Source: Flavobacterium sp. ACN2 (GTDB lineage Bacteria > Bacteroidota > Bacteroidia > Flavobacteriales > Flavobacteriaceae). From it: a DNA stretch of 64,000 bases. The position numbers and the translations under genes are program-made. The DNA lies in the NCBI RefSeq assembly GCF_002303885.1, contig NZ_MRCM01000003.1, forward strand, positions 62,001-126,000. Direction: 5' to 3'. This document shows positions 51,793-60,102 of the stretch, in pieces. The first letter of the stretch is position 1. The number at the start of each line of letters is the position of its first letter. The notes beneath the pieces were generated by a model. The model was given only the letters and a program-made list of their open reading frames with translations. It did not search any database and was not told the DNA's origin.

Positions 51793-52481
51793 TGACACCT
51801 GAAGAATATCTAGAAGGACAGGTTTTATTGATAGATAAACCTTTAAAATGGAGCTCATTTCAAGCTGTCAATAAATTAAAATACCTTTTAATTAATAAAG
51901 TTGGACTTCCAAAAAAGTTCAAAATTGGTCACGCAGGAACTTTAGATCCTTTAGCAACTGGACTTTTATTAATCTGTACAGGAAAATTCACTAAAAGAAT
52001 TTCAGAACTTCAAGGTCAGGCAAAAGAATATACGGGTACGTTTTATATAGGTGCCACTACTCCATCTTATGATTTGGAAACCGAAATCGATCAGACTTTT
52101 CCAACCGATCATATCGATGAAGCTTTGATTCATGAAACGGTAAAACAATTTTTAGGCGAAATCGATCAGAAACCGCCTATTTTCTCGGCTATTAAAAAAG
52201 ACGGCGTTCGTTTGTACGAACACGCTCGTGCTGGAGAATCTATCGAAATCGAAAGCAGAAAAACTACGATTCACGAATTTGAAATTACAAGAATTGCATT
52301 GCCTGAAATAGATTTTAGAGTAGTTTGCTCTAAAGGAACTTACATTCGCTCTCTGGCTTATGATTTTGGAAAAGCAATGAATTCGGGTTCACATTTAACC
52401 GTTTTACGTCGAACTAAAATTGGCGATTACGATGTAAAAAATGCGATTGATATCACTTTGTTTGAAGAAAGCTTTAAATAA
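51792..52481 (+). CDS. truB: tRNA pseudouridine-55 synthase
   Basis: 229 residues. It makes pseudouridine 55 in the T-loop of tRNAs. The catalytic Asp52 lies in KIGHAGTLDPLATGLLL, and the downstream motifs are GTFYIGATTPSYDLETEID, PPIFSAIKKDGVRLYEHARAGE, and CSKGTYIRSLAYDFGKAM. There is no C-terminal PUA domain, which is normal for this length. It is translationally coupled to uppP. Confidence 0.96.
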   Translation: MTPEEYLEGQVLLIDKPLKWSSFQAVNKLKYLLINKVGLPKKFKIGHAGTLDPLATGLLLICTGKFTKRISELQGQAKEYTGTFYIGATTPSYDLETEIDQTFPTDHIDEALIHETVKQFLGEIDQKPPIFSAIKKDGVRLYEHARAGESIEIESRKTTIHEFEITRIALPEIDFRVVCSKGTYIRSLAYDFGKAMNSGSHLTVLRRTKIGDYDVKNAIDITLFEESFK

Positions 52482-52486
52482 TTAAA

Positions 52487-52523
52487 AACAAAAAAGCACA
52501 TTACAAATTTGAAAGTAATGTGC
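52487..52523 (-). terminator. Terminator on the minus strand, end of a small transcript
   Basis: Stem GCACATTAC/GTAATGTGC (52496-52504 and 52515-52523), 9 bp perfect. On the minus strand it is followed by TTTTTTG and further T residues, while the plus side has no T run. It therefore ends a leftward transcript that carries only the 25-codon frame at 52567-52644. Confidence 0.75.
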
Positions 52524-52566
52524 CAAGCTCCTAAAACAAGTAATGTTGTTCCATACTCATCTCAAA

Positions 52567-52644
52567 TTAATAGTGAGGCACATTCTTCCCTCCAAATAAG
52601 AATGTAGAAAAGAAATCATAAAATCTTTCGAATAACTTTTTCAT
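52567..52644 (-). CDS. Candidate 25-residue small protein gene
   Basis: An ATG at 52644 opens 25 codons ending TAA at 52567. The peptide begins MKKLFERFYDFFSTFLFGG and ends KNVPHY. It is amphipathic, with aromatic residues on one side and a basic start. No larger gene exists in the 336-bp gap between truB and the thioredoxin-like gene, and a minus-strand terminator lies 44-80 bp downstream, as if the frame is a real, separate transcript. No good promoter was found upstream. It could also be part of a small RNA of about 170 nt. I do not recognise the peptide. Confidence 0.5.
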   Translation of the reverse strand: MKKLFERFYDFFSTFLFGGKNVPHY

Positions 52645-52817
52645 AATAGTGTACTTTTAATTGTTAAGCATTAAATAAACACCAATAAAAAGAGTAAATC
52701 TGAAAGCTATAATAGATGTGGGATTAGTTTTACTAAGTTACGAAATTCTATTGAAGTCAAAAAGACTTTAAGATAATTTTATTAACAAATAATCTGTTTA
52801 TCAACACATTAATCCGA

Positions 52818-53435
52818 TTAAAGGCGATTATATTTGATGTTTTCCATAATTTCAACCAATTCATCCTGAACTGAAATTCCTTTATCTGCTAAATACCATA
52901 ACTGCAAATCGGTTTTAATTTTTTCATCAATAGCGCCAACTTCTCTTTTATGTTTGGCCATTAACTCGGTCGCTCCTTTTGGTCTTGGTCCCCAATCTGC
53001 ACGTACGATTCCGGCTTCTTTACAAATAACGATTACTTTAGGAATTGCTCTTCCGCCATTGGTCAGATAATGGCTCATCAAATCGTCATTTTCATCGCGA
53101 AATGCAATTCTTAAATCGATTTTCTTATGAGAAACTAAAGCCATTTTATTTAAAATTGGAAGAATCTGGGCTGCATCTCCGCACCAACCTTCAGACAAAA
53201 CCAGCCAAATGTAATGATTGTCTAAATTTTGAAGTTTTTCGATAATAGGTTCAGAAATTTTTATGGTCTTTTCCAGCCTGTTCATTCTGGCTTCATTCAA
53301 TTTGGAATAATTCGTCAAACTCTCCGATTGTTCGTTTCCAGTTGACTTTCCTTCAGATAATAAATCGGTTACTAATTTTCGGTATTCAGCATAAGAATGA
53401 GTATTGAATAATGCTTTGGCTACGATGCTTTTCAT
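52818..53435 (-). CDS. Thioredoxin-family protein with a single active-site cysteine
   Basis: 205 residues. The first 80 are helical, followed by a thioredoxin fold (HYIWLVLSEGWCGDAAQILPILNKMA, then KIDLRIAFRDENDDLMSHYLTNGGRAIPKVIVICKE with the cis-Pro motif AIPK). The active site reads WCGDA, so only the first cysteine of CxxC remains, as in many proteins of this sub-group. There is no signal peptide, so it is cytosolic. The role may be in thiol binding rather than disulfide reduction. It is monocistronic. Confidence 0.85.
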   Translation of the reverse strand: MKSIVAKALFNTHSYAEYRKLVTDLLSEGKSTGNEQSESLTNYSKLNEARMNRLEKTIKISEPIIEKLQNLDNHYIWLVLSEGWCGDAAQILPILNKMALVSHKKIDLRIAFRDENDDLMSHYLTNGGRAIPKVIVICKEAGIVRADWGPRPKGATELMAKHKREVGAIDEKIKTDLQLWYLADKGISVQDELVEIMENIKYNRL

Positions 53436-53534
53436 ATTTTCAATTTTTAGGATGTATAAAAATACGAATTTTAGAAAGATGCTGAAATGACATTTGTCAC
53501 ATTTGAGTATTTCAAGAGTTTTAATTCTTAAGAC

Positions 53535-53984
53535 TTACAAAATCTTCTTCTTTAAGTACTTTGAAATATCATTATATTTTGAAATAAAGACTTTATTCTC
53601 TCCTTTATAAAACAACGCAACTCTTCCTGCAAACTTAATTGTCTCACTCATTATTGACGGTGAAAATTCAAAAACAGGCGATTGTCTAATGTCTAATATT
53701 GTTTCATTTAAATATGGATTTTTATAATAGACCAAGTTATCAATTAGACTTTTTTCAGTCAAAAGTATACTCCAATATACTCCACTATTACTATAGTAAT
53801 TTGTTCCAAGCTTTTTTACAAAATCAAACTCCATTTCATTAATATTATTTATTAAATAAAAAGAATCTTTAACATCTGTTTCAATTCGAGAAAGAATAAC
53901 TGGAGAATCCATTTTTTCCAATATGTAATTCTTAATTAAATTTAATTTAGAATTATTGACTAAGAATTCTGTTTGCTTACTCAT
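53535..53984 (-). CDS. Hypothetical protein, last gene of the immunity-type operon
   Basis: 149 residues, soluble, with no signal peptide, membrane helix or motif that I recognise. Notable segments are MDSPVILSRIETDVKDSFYLINN and SGVYWSILLTEKSLIDNLVYY. It starts 12 bp after the DUF4303 gene stop, in the same operon as the SMI1/KNR4 and DUF4303 genes. By association it may also be an immunity or toxin-related protein, but nothing in the sequence proves it. Confidence 0.65.
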   Translation of the reverse strand: MSKQTEFLVNNSKLNLIKNYILEKMDSPVILSRIETDVKDSFYLINNINEMEFDFVKKLGTNYYSNSGVYWSILLTEKSLIDNLVYYKNPYLNETILDIRQSPVFEFSPSIMSETIKFAGRVALFYKGENKVFISKYNDISKYLKKKIL

Positions 53985-53996
53985 AAAATTAATCTT

Positions 53997-54527
53997 TTAA
54001 TAAACATCATCTTCAGCCGCTTCATTAAACCAATCTAGTATATTTTCTTTTTTGTTCAAACGTAATGCTCTTGTAGTATTAGAACTATCTGGAGGAACAA
54101 CTTCAACATTTATATAAACTTTATTTCTTGGTTGATTTAAAGAAAAAATTCCTTTTTTATCCAATAATTCCATTGCTAAAGCCATTGCTTCGACACGAAA
54201 ATTAGTTTCTTTAAAAAAATCCTTTTCCAAATCCTTTTCACGTGCATAAAATAATTCCCTAACAGTTTTAAAATTTTCTTCTCCAAAATCAAAATAAGGC
54301 GAATCTCCATAAAACCATTTTGACAAATCTGCATCTTCTTTGGAAGTCTGTTGAGCAAAAACTTCTAAAGCTTCTACAGACCACGCAGAAATAAATGGAG
54401 GCAAAGCTTCTCCAGTAGTTACTAATACGCAATAATAATAACTTTCATGATTTTTAAATAAGCTTAAGAATGATTTTTCAGCAGCTAGGGCAATTTCTTT
54501 TGCTAATAAAATAAGTTCATCTTTCAT
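53997..54527 (-). CDS. DUF4303 protein, immunity type
   Basis: 176 residues. The conserved start EIALAAEKSFLSLFKNHESYYYCVLVTTGEALPPFISAWSVEAL is the DUF4303 hallmark. It continues KWFYGDSPYFDFGEENFKTVRELF, and a C-terminal segment reads GIFSLNQPRNKVYINVEVVPPDSSN. DUF4303 members are often found with polymorphic toxins as predicted immunity proteins or as stand-alone genes. It is cytosolic. It is the middle gene, 20 bp after the SMI1/KNR4 gene. No toxin gene is in the window. Confidence 0.8.
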   Translation of the reverse strand: MKDELILLAKEIALAAEKSFLSLFKNHESYYYCVLVTTGEALPPFISAWSVEALEVFAQQTSKEDADLSKWFYGDSPYFDFGEENFKTVRELFYAREKDLEKDFFKETNFRVEAMALAMELLDKKGIFSLNQPRNKVYINVEVVPPDSSNTTRALRLNKKENILDWFNEAAEDDVY

Positions 54528-54547
54528 TTATTTAAATATAGCAACTT

Positions 54548-54989
54548 TTAATAATTTCGTTCTTCTTCTTCATCATCTAATAAATATTCGAAAAAATCTG
54601 AAAAATCATTCCAAATATCTGGTTCAGATATAGCTTCTAGTGTATCTAATAGGCTAATTTCTATAGAATCTAGCCATATAATTGAAGGTTTATTTTCAGT
54701 ATCCATTACAAATACGCTCATATCATGTTCGGCTAATACAATAAATCTGTCTGGTATACCTACAGCTTTTCTAATTCTTAAAGTTTCCTCAATGAGATTA
54801 GTTGGATCGTCAAATAAAAAAGAATGCATCCAAATACTCCCGTTAAAGAAGTTTGAAATCTCACAAAAGTCAGATGGCAATTTTACATGGAGTTCCTCCC
54901 TCAATCTTTTTTAAGTCTTCTTTAGAAATCCCATCATTATCATCAAATAATTTAATGTATCTATCTCGTAATTTGTTAATGTCTCTCAT
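54548..54989 (-). pseudogene. SMI1/KNR4 family protein, frameshifted
   Basis: From the ATG at 54989, 30 codons (MRDINKLRDRYIKLF...KKIE) lead into a GGG at 54898-54900, where the frame is lost. The next frame continues the family exactly (EELHVKLPSDFCEISNFFNGS, then WLDSIEISLLDTL, NDFSDFFEYLLDDEEE). Removing one G restores KKIEEELHVKLP and a 146-residue SMI1/KNR4 protein. The apparent start at 54904 would be a TTG and lacks the first helix. SMI1/KNR4 proteins commonly act as immunity proteins against polymorphic toxins. The shift may be a genuine mutation or a sequencing error. Confidence 0.8.
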
Positions 54990-55039
54990 CTCTATCTTTT
55001 TATTCTTTAGTATCACTTAAAATAAAATTAACTAAAAAT

Positions 55040-55055
55040 CTTACAAATTTAAAAA
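55040..55055 (-). promoter_or_regulatory. Shared promoter motif of immunity-type genes (copy 1)
   Basis: CTTACAAATTTAAAAA on the plus strand. On the minus strand it contains TAAATTTG, an exact -7 element, upstream of the SMI1/KNR4-DUF4303 operon. The same 16 bp occur at 55870-55885 and 60568-60583. Confidence 0.6.
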
Positions 55056-55106
55056 AATAACTTAATACGCAAACCTAAAATTATTTTGCAAACATTATTT
55101 TTAAAA
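55041..55106. repeat. 66-bp direct repeat, copy 1
   Basis: Nearly identical to 55871-55937 (differences cluster in the middle). The two copies flank the 222-residue gene, and both contain the promoter motif and the block CCTAAAATTATTTTGCAAAC. Confidence 0.8.
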
Positions 55107-55179
55107 CGAAAAGCACGCGATGGCAGAACATTTTTCTTTTTTTCATAAAAACCATTTCTAATAATGCAGTATAAAAAAA

Positions 55180-55848
55180 TTACAGCTCCTGTAGGTTAAG
55201 ATTAAACACAGCTATTTCAAATCTATTATAAACAATATATCCTGTATTACTAATTTGAGCAACTTTAAAAAAATCTCTTCTATATAAAAAACCTGGAACT
55301 TTTGTCATCAAACTTTCCATAATCAATTTATTTTTTCTATTTTCTTTTTCACAAATCCAACTTTCTCCAACTTTTGCATTTAAACAACGATATACATTTA
55401 TTTTGTATAATTTATTTGGTGTTATTTTTGAAAGTCTCTTTATAGAAATTTTTAAGTCAAACTTAGATTCAATAACTCTTTTCGCTGTTTCTCTTATTAT
55501 ATCAGTTAAAACAAAATTTTTGCCCTGTTTTTCAATTAATTTTATTAATTGAAAAACAATAATTTCTAAAATTTCATTTTGTTGTTTTTCCAAATTATAA
55601 TTATAAAACTCCTTAAAATTAAAATCTTCAATATAAACATTTGTACAACCTAAAGCTCCATCAAATTCGTTGTCATTCCCCTTGGGGCCAAATGTAATTT
55701 CTATTTTGCTACTATTATTAATTTCTATAGCTGGTAAAAATGCCATAAATATTTCTTTAATAAAATATACCTTAAATCTAAAGGGTATTGCATTAGCAGG
55801 AAGATCTGCTAAACTCGTTACTTCTAATGTTAATAATTTAAATTTCAT
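55180..55848 (-). CDS. Hypothetical protein between direct repeats
   Basis: 222 residues, soluble, no signal peptide. Segments: KIEITFGPKGNDNEFDGALGCTNVYIEDFNFKEFYNYNL, then a helical middle (EILEIIVFQLIKLIEKQG) and a C-terminal part (VYRCLNAKVGESWICEKENRKNKLIMESLM, FLYRRDFFKVAQISNTGYIVYNRFEIAVFNLNLQEL). I recognise no family. The sequence is markedly AT-rich, and the gene is flanked by 66-bp direct repeats, so it looks acquired or duplicated into the pyrH upstream region. Its promoter motif is shared with the neighbouring immunity-type genes. Confidence 0.7.
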   Translation of the reverse strand: MKFKLLTLEVTSLADLPANAIPFRFKVYFIKEIFMAFLPAIEINNSSKIEITFGPKGNDNEFDGALGCTNVYIEDFNFKEFYNYNLEKQQNEILEIIVFQLIKLIEKQGKNFVLTDIIRETAKRVIESKFDLKISIKRLSKITPNKLYKINVYRCLNAKVGESWICEKENRKNKLIMESLMTKVPGFLYRRDFFKVAQISNTGYIVYNRFEIAVFNLNLQEL

Positions 55849-55869
55849 GACAATTAAAGAAAATAATTT

Positions 55870-55885
55870 CTTACAAATTTAAAAA
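55870..55885 (-). promoter_or_regulatory. Shared promoter motif of immunity-type genes (copy 2)
   Basis: Same 16 bp as 55040-55055; its minus-strand TAAATTTG lies 26 bp before the ATG of the 222-residue gene. Confidence 0.6.
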
Positions 55886-55937
55886 AATCAATTAATAAAG
55901 AGAACCTAAAATTATTTTGCAAACATTATTTTTAAAA
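55871..55937. repeat. 66-bp direct repeat, copy 2
   Basis: Second copy of the repeat, directly upstream of pyrH. Confidence 0.8.
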
Positions 55938-55950
55938 ATCAGAATATGTC

Positions 55951-55958
55951 TATATTTG
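55951..55958 (+). promoter_or_regulatory. -7 element of the pyrH gene
   Basis: TATATTTG, exact match to TAnnTTTG, 22 bp before the ATG at 55981. It lies just beyond the 66-bp repeat, so the repeat supplies the -33 side. Confidence 0.6.
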
Positions 55959-55980
55959 CACAAATTAACGCGACACACAC

Positions 55981-56688
55981 ATGAAATATAAAAGAATTCT
56001 TCTAAAACTTAGCGGCGAAGCGCTAATGGGTGATTTACAATACGGTATAGACCCAAAAAGATTAGCCGAATATGCTGATGAAATTAAGCAGATTCACAGT
56101 AAAGGAGTAGAGATTGCAATTGTTATTGGAGGAGGAAATATATTTAGAGGCGTTGCCGGAGCAAGTTCTGGAATGGATAGAGTTCAAGGTGATTACATGG
56201 GAATGCTTGCAACTGTAATTAACGGAATGGCTTTACAAGGCGCTCTTGAAGATAAAGGAATGAAAACGCGTTTGCAGACTGCTTTAAAAATGGAATCTAT
56301 TGCAGAACCATACATAAAAAGAAGAGCAGATCGCCACCTTGAAAAAGGAAGAATTGTAATTTTTGGTGCCGGAACTGGAAATCCATATTTTACAACTGAT
56401 ACAGCTGCCGTTTTAAGAGGTATCGAAATCAATGCTGATGTTATCCTTAAAGGTACTCGTGTTGATGGTGTTTACGATTCTGATCCAGAAAAAAATGCTT
56501 CTGCAGTAAAATTTGATTTTATCTCATTTGATGATGTAATCAAAAAAGGATTAAATGTAATGGACACAACTGCATTTACATTAAGCCAAGAAAACAAATT
56601 GCCAATCGTTGTTTTTGATATGAACAAAATCGGAAACCTATTGAAAATTTGCGAAGGCGAAAATATTGGAACTGTAGTAAATATTTAG
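55981..56688 (+). CDS. pyrH: UMP kinase
   Basis: 235 residues. It converts UMP to UDP; the bacterial enzyme is a hexamer of amino acid kinase fold. Motifs: [15 protein letters not shown] at the N-terminus, [51 protein letters not shown] and [11 protein letters not shown]. All are intact. The frr gene follows after 161 bp; the order pyrH-frr is widespread in bacteria. Confidence 0.97.
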   Translation: MKYKRILLKLSGEALMGDLQYGIDPKRLAEYADEIKQIHSKGVEIAIVIGGGNIFRGVAGASSGMDRVQGDYMGMLATVINGMALQGALEDKGMKTRLQTALKMESIAEPYIKRRADRHLEKGRIVIFGAGTGNPYFTTDTAAVLRGIEINADVILKGTRVDGVYDSDPEKNASAVKFDFISFDDVIKKGLNVMDTTAFTLSQENKLPIVVFDMNKIGNLLKICEGENIGTVVNI

Positions 56689-56816
56689 ACTGCTTAGATG
56701 GTTAGAATTTTAGATTTTCTAAATTCTCCACAACCTTTAGGCAATCAAAAAACAAAATAATATTAGTTAGTAAATTAGAAGAAATTATTTTTATAGTCTA
56801 AAAATCTAATCTTCTA

Positions 56817-56832
56817 TCCCGAAACTTCGGGA
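56817..56832. repeat. Short hairpin upstream of frr
   Basis: TCCCGAA-AC-TTCGGGA, a perfect 7-bp stem ending 17 bp before the frr start codon. It might affect translation or be a remnant of a dispersed repeat. Confidence 0.5.
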
Positions 56833-56849
56833 CAAAAAATCTAAACAAA

Positions 56850-57413
56850 ATGACTGAAGAAATAGACTTTATTTTAGAAAGTACTGAGGAATCAATGAAT
56901 GGTACTATTGCACACTTAGAGAAAGAATTTCTTAATATTCGTGCAGGGAAAGCTTCTCCAGCTATGCTTGGAGGTGTTTTTGTAGATTATTACGGATCTG
57001 CAACTCCGCTTTCTCAAGTATCTAAAATCAGTGTTCCAGATGCTAGAACAATTACATTACAGCCATTTGAAAAAAATATGCTGCAAGCAATTGAAAAAGC
57101 AATCTTGATCGCTAACATTGGTTTTAACCCAATGAATAATGGAGATATGATCATCATTAGCGTACCGCCATTAACAGAAGAGCGTCGTCGCGATTTAGCG
57201 AAACAAGCAAAATCTGAAGCCGAAGATGCTAAAATTGGTATTCGTAACTCTCGTAAAGATGCTAATACTGATATCAAAAAATTAGAAAAAGAAGGAACTT
57301 CTGAAGACATTTGCAAATCTGCTGAAGAAGAAGTTCAGAACTTAACAAACTCTTACATCAAAAAAATTGATGAGTTATTGGCTGCAAAAGAAGCCGAAAT
57401 CATGAAGGTGTAA
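56850..57413 (+). CDS. frr: Ribosome recycling factor
   Basis: 187 residues, normal length. With EF-G it splits the post-termination ribosome. The family motifs are SMNGTIAHLEKEFLNIRAGKASPAML, VSKISVPDARTITLQPFEKNMLQAIEKAI, and ISVPPLTEERRRDLAKQAKSEAEDAKIGIRNSRKDAN. It is downstream of pyrH and followed by a strong terminator. Confidence 0.97.
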   Translation: MTEEIDFILESTEESMNGTIAHLEKEFLNIRAGKASPAMLGGVFVDYYGSATPLSQVSKISVPDARTITLQPFEKNMLQAIEKAILIANIGFNPMNNGDMIIISVPPLTEERRRDLAKQAKSEAEDAKIGIRNSRKDANTDIKKLEKEGTSEDICKSAEEEVQNLTNSYIKKIDELLAAKEAEIMKV

Positions 57414-57438
57414 CCTGAGATTGAGATAAAATAAAAAA

Positions 57439-57474
57439 ATCCGTTTGGTTTATTTAGCCAGACGGATTTTTTTA
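57439..57474 (+). terminator. Rho-independent terminator after frr
   Basis: Arms 57439-57450 and 57456-57467 (12 bp with two G-U pairs), loop TATTT, then seven T residues. Confidence 0.85.
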
Positions 57475-57478
57475 TTGC

Positions 57479-57510
57479 TATTTTTGCATACGAAAAGTAA
57501 ATACTTTTCG
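57479..57510 (+). promoter_or_regulatory. Promoter and palindrome of the DUF5686 gene
   Basis: TATTTTTG (57479-57486) fits TAnnTTTG. Right after it CGAAAAGTA (57491-57499) and TACTTTTCG (57502-57510) form a perfect 9-bp inverted repeat with a 2-bp centre, placed where transcription should begin. It may be an operator or a 5' stem-loop in the message. Confidence 0.5.
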
Positions 57511-57533
57511 TTTTTGAAACTATATCATTCTGT

Positions 57534-60029
57534 ATGAAGCTATTTTGTTTTTTGACTTTGTTTTTTACGCTTACTCTTCAAGCGCAAATTCAAATAAACG
57601 GAATCGTAACTGATTCAAACAACAAACCTCTTCCGTTTGCCACCATTACCACTTCAGAAAACAATAACACGATTACAGATGTTGACGGAAAATTTATTTT
57701 TAAAATTAGCAGCTCAGCTACATCACTTACAGTTTCATACATAGGTTTCCAAACCAAAACTATTGCCTTAATTAACAACAAAACATTTTATTCGGTAGCA
57801 CTTTTACAGCAGACAGATGACTTAAAAGAAGTTGTTGTTTCTAATGAAAATCCAGCTTTAACCATAATCAAAAAAGTTATTGCTAATAAATCGATAAATG
57901 ATCCGCAGAAAAAGCTCAATAATTTTGAATACAAAACTTACAACAAACTTATCGTAACCGCCAATCCCGATTCGATTGATGGCCGTATAGACACTTCAGC
58001 GGCGTATAAAGATTTAAATAAAAAAATCATTAACATCGATTCTTCCGATTATAAGTTTAAAGAGATTGTAAGCAAACAGCATTTGTTTCAAACAGAGAAA
58101 GTTTCTCAATATCAGTTTGGAAATAACAAGCTGAAAGAAACAGTTCTAGGAACAAAAATAGCCGGTTTCAAACAGCCTATTTATGAAGTTCTGGCTTTCA
58201 ATCTTCAATCTATTTCGATTTATGATTCTAATTATGAATTATTCGAAACTAAATATGAAAATCCGATTTCGAAAAATGCTCCTTCAAGCTATAATTACAA
58301 ACTGTTAGACACCGTTAGTGTACGAGGTCGCGACACGTACATGATTTATTTCAAAAACAAATCAAAACATAGAACTTCTGGACTGGAAGGGGTTTTGTAT
58401 ATCGACAAAGAAAATTATGCTGTCGCAAAAGCAGTAATGCGAATTAAAGGTGTTTTGGACATCAGCGGAATTCATGAGTTTGAATATATTCCAAAAGAAA
58501 AAATCTGGTTTCAGAGCAATACCACTTTTAAAATCGTAAAAGGAAAAAATGATGATGATATTCGAATTTTGGGCGGTACAATTCAATTTGACGGAGATGT
58601 TGAAGAGAATTTCGAAACCAGAAAAAAAGTGGCTTCAGATTTTACCTATCTCCTTTCTGAAAGTAATAGTTTTGATATTCGTGTAAACACCGACAGTCCA
58701 ATAAAAAACCCTTCGCTTTATATCGAAATTAAAGATGATGCAGCCAAAAAACCTGAAAGTTTCTGGGAAGCCTACCGAAAGGAAAATCTTGATTTAAAAA
58801 GCCAAAAAACTTATTTGCTATTAGATAGCCTTTCAATTCGAAATCGAATCGAAAAACGCTTAGGAATTGGCCGAAAAATCATTAATGGCTTCTACCCGAT
58901 TGGCCCTGTCGATTTAGATTTAAAAAAAATCATAAGTTATAACAATTACGAAGGTTTTCGTCTTGGCGTAGGTGGAATTACAAACGATCGATTATCTAAA
59001 AACTTCCGTCTAGAAGGCTACACCGCATACGGAACAAAAGATGGTGTTTTTAAATACAGTGTTGGAGGTGGCGTTTTATTAGACAAATACACCAATACTT
59101 GGTTTAATGGCTATTATACCGATGATGTGCGAGAAATTGCAAGTACCGTTTTTTCTGTTGATAAACGTGTTTTTAAAATTTACGACCCGCGTCCGATAAA
59201 CATTAGTACATTTTATGAATATATAGGATGGCGCGCCAATGTTCAAACCAAATTTATTCCGAAAACCGAAGCCGTTTTGGAACTATCGCGAAATTATATC
59301 GAGCCAAAATTTGATTATCTTTTTAATCTAAACGGGAATTTATATTCGAATTATATCATGACCACAGCAATGCTTTCTATTGTGTGGGCACCTTTCAGCA
59401 ATTATATGCAGACTCCAACAGGAAGAACTGAAAGCGATAAAAAGTTTCCAAGATTTACTTTTCAATACACACAGTCATTACCGAATGTTTTTGATAATGA
59501 TTTTACTTTTAGCAAAATAGATTTTAAAGCCGAATACGAAAAACAGTATTTAAACCGCCAAAAAACAAGTTTGCTTTTACAGGCTGGTTATGCAATGGGA
59601 GATGTTCCTATTACACATTTATACAATACCTCTCCGAATAACTTAACGAAGGAAACCGTTATTCAGCGTATCACTTTTGCCGGAAGAAATGCTTTTGAAA
59701 CCATGTATTTTAACGAGTTCTTCTCAAGCCAATATTTGATGTTTCAAATTAAGCACGGTTTTGACCGAATTAGAATTATGAGAAAAGTTCGCCCATCTTT
59801 GGTTTTAGTTACTAGAATGGCTTGGGGAAGTATGGAAAATCCAGAACAACATGTTGGCCCAGATTATAAAACTTTGGATAAAGGTTATTTTGAATCAGGA
59901 ATCGAATTGAACAGAATCTTTAAAGGTTTTGGTTTAGGCGGATTCTATAGATATGGACCAAATCAGTTATTGAAGTTTGAAGACAATATCGCGGTTAAGA
60001 TTTCTTATATTCTTGATTTGGGACTATAA
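57534..60029 (+). CDS. DUF5686 outer-membrane protein with carboxypeptidase-like domain
   Basis: 831 residues. A signal peptide (LFCFLTLFFTLTLQAQ) leads to a CarboxypepD_reg-like domain (about 20-98: IQINGIVTDSNNKPLPFATITTSE...VDGKFIFKI...SYIGFQTKTI). The DUF5686 region follows (NPALTIIKKVIANKSINDPQKKLNNFEYKTYNKL) with a long beta-barrel-like C-terminus (GFRLGVGGITNDRLSKNFRLEGYTAYGTKDG to NQLLKFEDNIAVKISYILDLGL). It resembles TonB receptors only in the N-terminal domain. The function is unknown; an outer-membrane location is likely. It is monocistronic, with a palindrome at its promoter. Confidence 0.88.
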   Translation: MKLFCFLTLFFTLTLQAQIQINGIVTDSNNKPLPFATITTSENNNTITDVDGKFIFKISSSATSLTVSYIGFQTKTIALINNKTFYSVALLQQTDDLKEVVVSNENPALTIIKKVIANKSINDPQKKLNNFEYKTYNKLIVTANPDSIDGRIDTSAAYKDLNKKIINIDSSDYKFKEIVSKQHLFQTEKVSQYQFGNNKLKETVLGTKIAGFKQPIYEVLAFNLQSISIYDSNYELFETKYENPISKNAPSSYNYKLLDTVSVRGRDTYMIYFKNKSKHRTSGLEGVLYIDKENYAVAKAVMRIKGVLDISGIHEFEYIPKEKIWFQSNTTFKIVKGKNDDDIRILGGTIQFDGDVEENFETRKKVASDFTYLLSESNSFDIRVNTDSPIKNPSLYIEIKDDAAKKPESFWEAYRKENLDLKSQKTYLLLDSLSIRNRIEKRLGIGRKIINGFYPIGPVDLDLKKIISYNNYEGFRLGVGGITNDRLSKNFRLEGYTAYGTKDGVFKYSVGGGVLLDKYTNTWFNGYYTDDVREIASTVFSVDKRVFKIYDPRPINISTFYEYIGWRANVQTKFIPKTEAVLELSRNYIEPKFDYLFNLNGNLYSNYIMTTAMLSIVWAPFSNYMQTPTGRTESDKKFPRFTFQYTQSLPNVFDNDFTFSKIDFKAEYEKQYLNRQKTSLLLQAGYAMGDVPITHLYNTSPNNLTKETVIQRITFAGRNAFETMYFNEFFSSQYLMFQIKHGFDRIRIMRKVRPSLVLVTRMAWGSMENPEQHVGPDYKTLDKGYFESGIELNRIFKGFGLGGFYRYGPNQLLKFEDNIAVKISYILDLGL

Positions 60030-60102
60030 AAAGTTAAATTCCAAATCTTTTTTAAATTCCAAATTCCAATTTTCTCTTTGAACGTAAAATCTTTGTCAAA
60101 GT

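Noticed and set aside
55120..55161. 13-codon frame after the first 66-bp repeat
   Set aside because: Too short, with no terminator or promoter of its own and a Phe/His-rich product.
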